From contig DGGX01000118.1 of the NCBI GenBank assembly GCA_002392385.1, positions 1 to 7,114 on the forward strand: DNA of 7,114 nt, given 5' to 3'. Every line of letters starts with the position of its first letter. Position 1 is the stretch's first letter. This document shows positions 6,176-7,114 of this stretch, one piece after another. Source of the DNA: Lachnospiraceae bacterium UBA3863 (lineage in GTDB: Bacteria > Bacillota > Clostridia > Lachnospirales > Lachnospiraceae). The notes under the pieces are model-generated. The model had not been told where the DNA came from. It saw nothing but the letters and a program-made list of their open reading frames with translations, and did no database searches. A program made the translations under genes and the position numbers.

Positions 6176-6739
6176 ATGAATTTTCTGCAAAGCATACCGA
6201 CAACCATCCTGATCCTGATCAATGTGGGATATTTCCTGCTGGAGATGAAGGATGGCGGCAGCACCAATACCAGTGTGGCCCTGAAATACGGCGCCCTGTA
6301 TACGCCCTATGTGAAGCGGGGAGAGTACTACCGGCTGCTGACATCCATGTTCATGCATTTCGGGGTCTACCACCTGCTCTTCAACATGTACGCCCTGTCG
6401 ATCCTCGGACCGCCGGTAGACTATGTCTGCGGTTCTGTCCGCTTCGTGATCATCTACCTGCTGTCCGGCATCGCCGGAAACGCGGCGACCATGCTCGTGG
6501 AGGCGCGCTCGGGCAGGTACTCGATCTCGGCGGGCGCTTCCGGCAGCGTATTCGGCCTGCTGGGGGCCTGTTTCGTGCTGGCGGTCGCGGGCTACGGATT
6601 CTCGCTGCGCAGCATCCTGACCACGCTGGCGATCAACTTGGCCTACGGATTTATGTCCCAACGCATCAACATGGTCGCTCACGCCGGCGGATTCGTCGGG
6701 GGCGCGGCGACCATGGCGGTGATGCTGCTGCTTTTGTAA
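6176..6739 (+). CDS. Rhomboid-family intramembrane serine protease
   Basis: This 187-residue membrane protein has the compact six-helix rhomboid core with no extra soluble domain. An N-terminal helix (ILILINVGYFLL) is followed by GEYYRLLTSMFMHFGVYHLLFNMYAL, containing the rhomboid Arg53, His61/His66 and Asn70 features. The catalytic Ser122 lies in GASG (residues 120-123), followed by GLLGA, and the partner His169 is in MVAHAGGFVGG, giving the Ser-His dyad. Rhomboids cut transmembrane substrates within the bilayer; the substrate here is unknown. The ATG is preceded by AGAAGGTG. The gene lies 170 bp after the ABM gene and runs convergently towards the minus-strand gene at the right edge, so it is probably its own unit. 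Confidence 0.93.
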   Translation: MNFLQSIPTTILILINVGYFLLEMKDGGSTNTSVALKYGALYTPYVKRGEYYRLLTSMFMHFGVYHLLFNMYALSILGPPVDYVCGSVRFVIIYLLSGIAGNAATMLVEARSGRYSISAGASGSVFGLLGACFVLAVAGYGFSLRSILTTLAINLAYGFMSQRINMVAHAGGFVGGAATMAVMLLLL

Positions 6740-6746
6740 TTGAGAT

Positions 6747-6866
6747 TCAGCAGGCGCGACAGGAGACAGTACCTGCGATGCCGGACAGGGCCGTGGGCTC
6801 CTCGGCGGCCAGGCCGTCCGGGAGAGAGATCTCCTGCTCGTTTTCGTACCGCGGGTAGTCGCTCAA
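6747..6866 (-). other. Short coding-like ORF of uncertain status (39 codons, TTG start)
   Basis: Read on the minus strand from TTG at 6866 to TGA at 6747, this gives LSDYPRYENEQEISLPDG and a further 21 residues ending in CRAC. Nearly all third positions are G or C, as in the real genes here. An in-frame TAA lies only 12 bases upstream of the TTG, and AGAGGAAG is rather far (13 bases) for a ribosome site. It could be a tiny gene downstream of the minus-strand regulator, a remnant of a longer gene, or chance in GC-rich DNA. I recognise no family. Confidence 0.25.
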
Positions 6867-6890
6867 TTTCTTGTTTTATCTTCCTCTGAT

Positions 6891-7114
6891 CTATCTCCCT
6901 CTGATGATCGCCTTCATGATCTCCCTGTAGGCTGCGTAGAGAACGCCCGCGATCGGCCAGACGATCCATGTCAGCTTCCAGTTCATCGTGACGAAGCTCC
7001 ACCCCAGGTACACGGCCGTGGCGATCGCCCAGAAGATGCCGTCGTACTTGCCGGCCCGCTTGTTGAGCCGGGTGTAATCGCCCTCCTCCAGGAGCCGGTC
7101 GTAGCCGCCCTGCC
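6891..7114 (-). CDS. C-terminal membrane segment of a probable XRE-type HTH regulator, 5' end outside window
   Basis: The last 73 residues of a minus-strand gene are visible, ending at TAG (6891-6893). The sequence starts QGGYDRLLEEGDYTRLNKRA, followed by two hydrophobic helices: about GIFWAIATAVYLGWSF, then WIVWPIAGVLYAAY after the short NWKLTW loop. It ends in a basic tail (IIRGR). This resembles the C-terminus of XRE-family regulators in Bacillota that combine an N-terminal DNA-binding domain with two membrane helices. The HTH part would lie beyond 7114 and is not seen, so the regulator call rests on resemblance of the tail; a small membrane protein with the same segment is the alternative. 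Confidence 0.65.
   Translation of the reverse strand, partial: QGGYDRLLEEGDYTRLNKRAGKYDGIFWAIATAVYLGWSFVTMNWKLTWIVWPIAGVLYAAYREIMKAIIRGR

Noticed and set aside
6810..6845. Possible terminator hairpin (GGAGA-GAGA-TCTCC followed by a few T)
   Set aside because: The stem is only five base pairs and the T run is short and displaced, too weak to call as a terminator for the rhomboid gene.

Overview
The window looks like chromosomal DNA of a GC-rich member of the Bacillota, most likely a clostridial or Lachnospiraceae-type gut bacterium. This is inferred from UmuC-type Y-family polymerases paired with small YolD-like proteins, strong Shine-Dalgarno sites, SigA-like extended -10 promoters, and an HTH-regulator C-terminus of a type common in Bacillota. 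Third codon positions are strongly G/C. No rRNA, tRNA, CRISPR array, transposase or phage structural gene is visible.

Positions 1-5642 (+ strand) form a compact DNA-damage-tolerance block. A Y-family polymerase cut off at the left edge is followed by a YolD-like protein. Next come an unfamiliar 415-residue protein with a C-terminal PD-(D/E)XK nuclease-like motif set and a fusion of a Nudix pyrophosphohydrolase with a class I SAM methyltransferase. The block ends with a second, complete Y-family polymerase whose stop overlaps the start of a second YolD-like gene. The two polymerases are clear paralogues. Both keep the catalytic Asp-Glu pair and a QLDLF beta-clamp motif, so the block reads as two polymerase/YolD cassettes with a nuclease-like gene and a nucleotide-sanitising/methyltransferase gene between them. 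An extended -10 promoter overlapping the stop of the nuclease-like gene probably drives the second half.

Positions 5643-6739 (+ strand) hold two ordinary accessory genes. One is a small antibiotic-biosynthesis-monooxygenase (ABM) family protein with its own promoter; the other is a rhomboid-family intramembrane serine protease. Three 12-bp tandem repeats lie just after the ABM stop codon.

Positions 6740-7114 are the convergent right edge. A minus-strand gene enters from the right and encodes two C-terminal membrane helices resembling the tail of XRE-type regulators. A short coding-like minus-strand ORF of uncertain status lies between it and the rhomboid gene.

As a whole, the first 5.6 kb suggests a translesion-synthesis and mutagenesis island. 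The most novel parts are the nuclease-like protein and the Nudix-methyltransferase fusion placed between two polymerase cassettes. A joint function is inference from gene order only.
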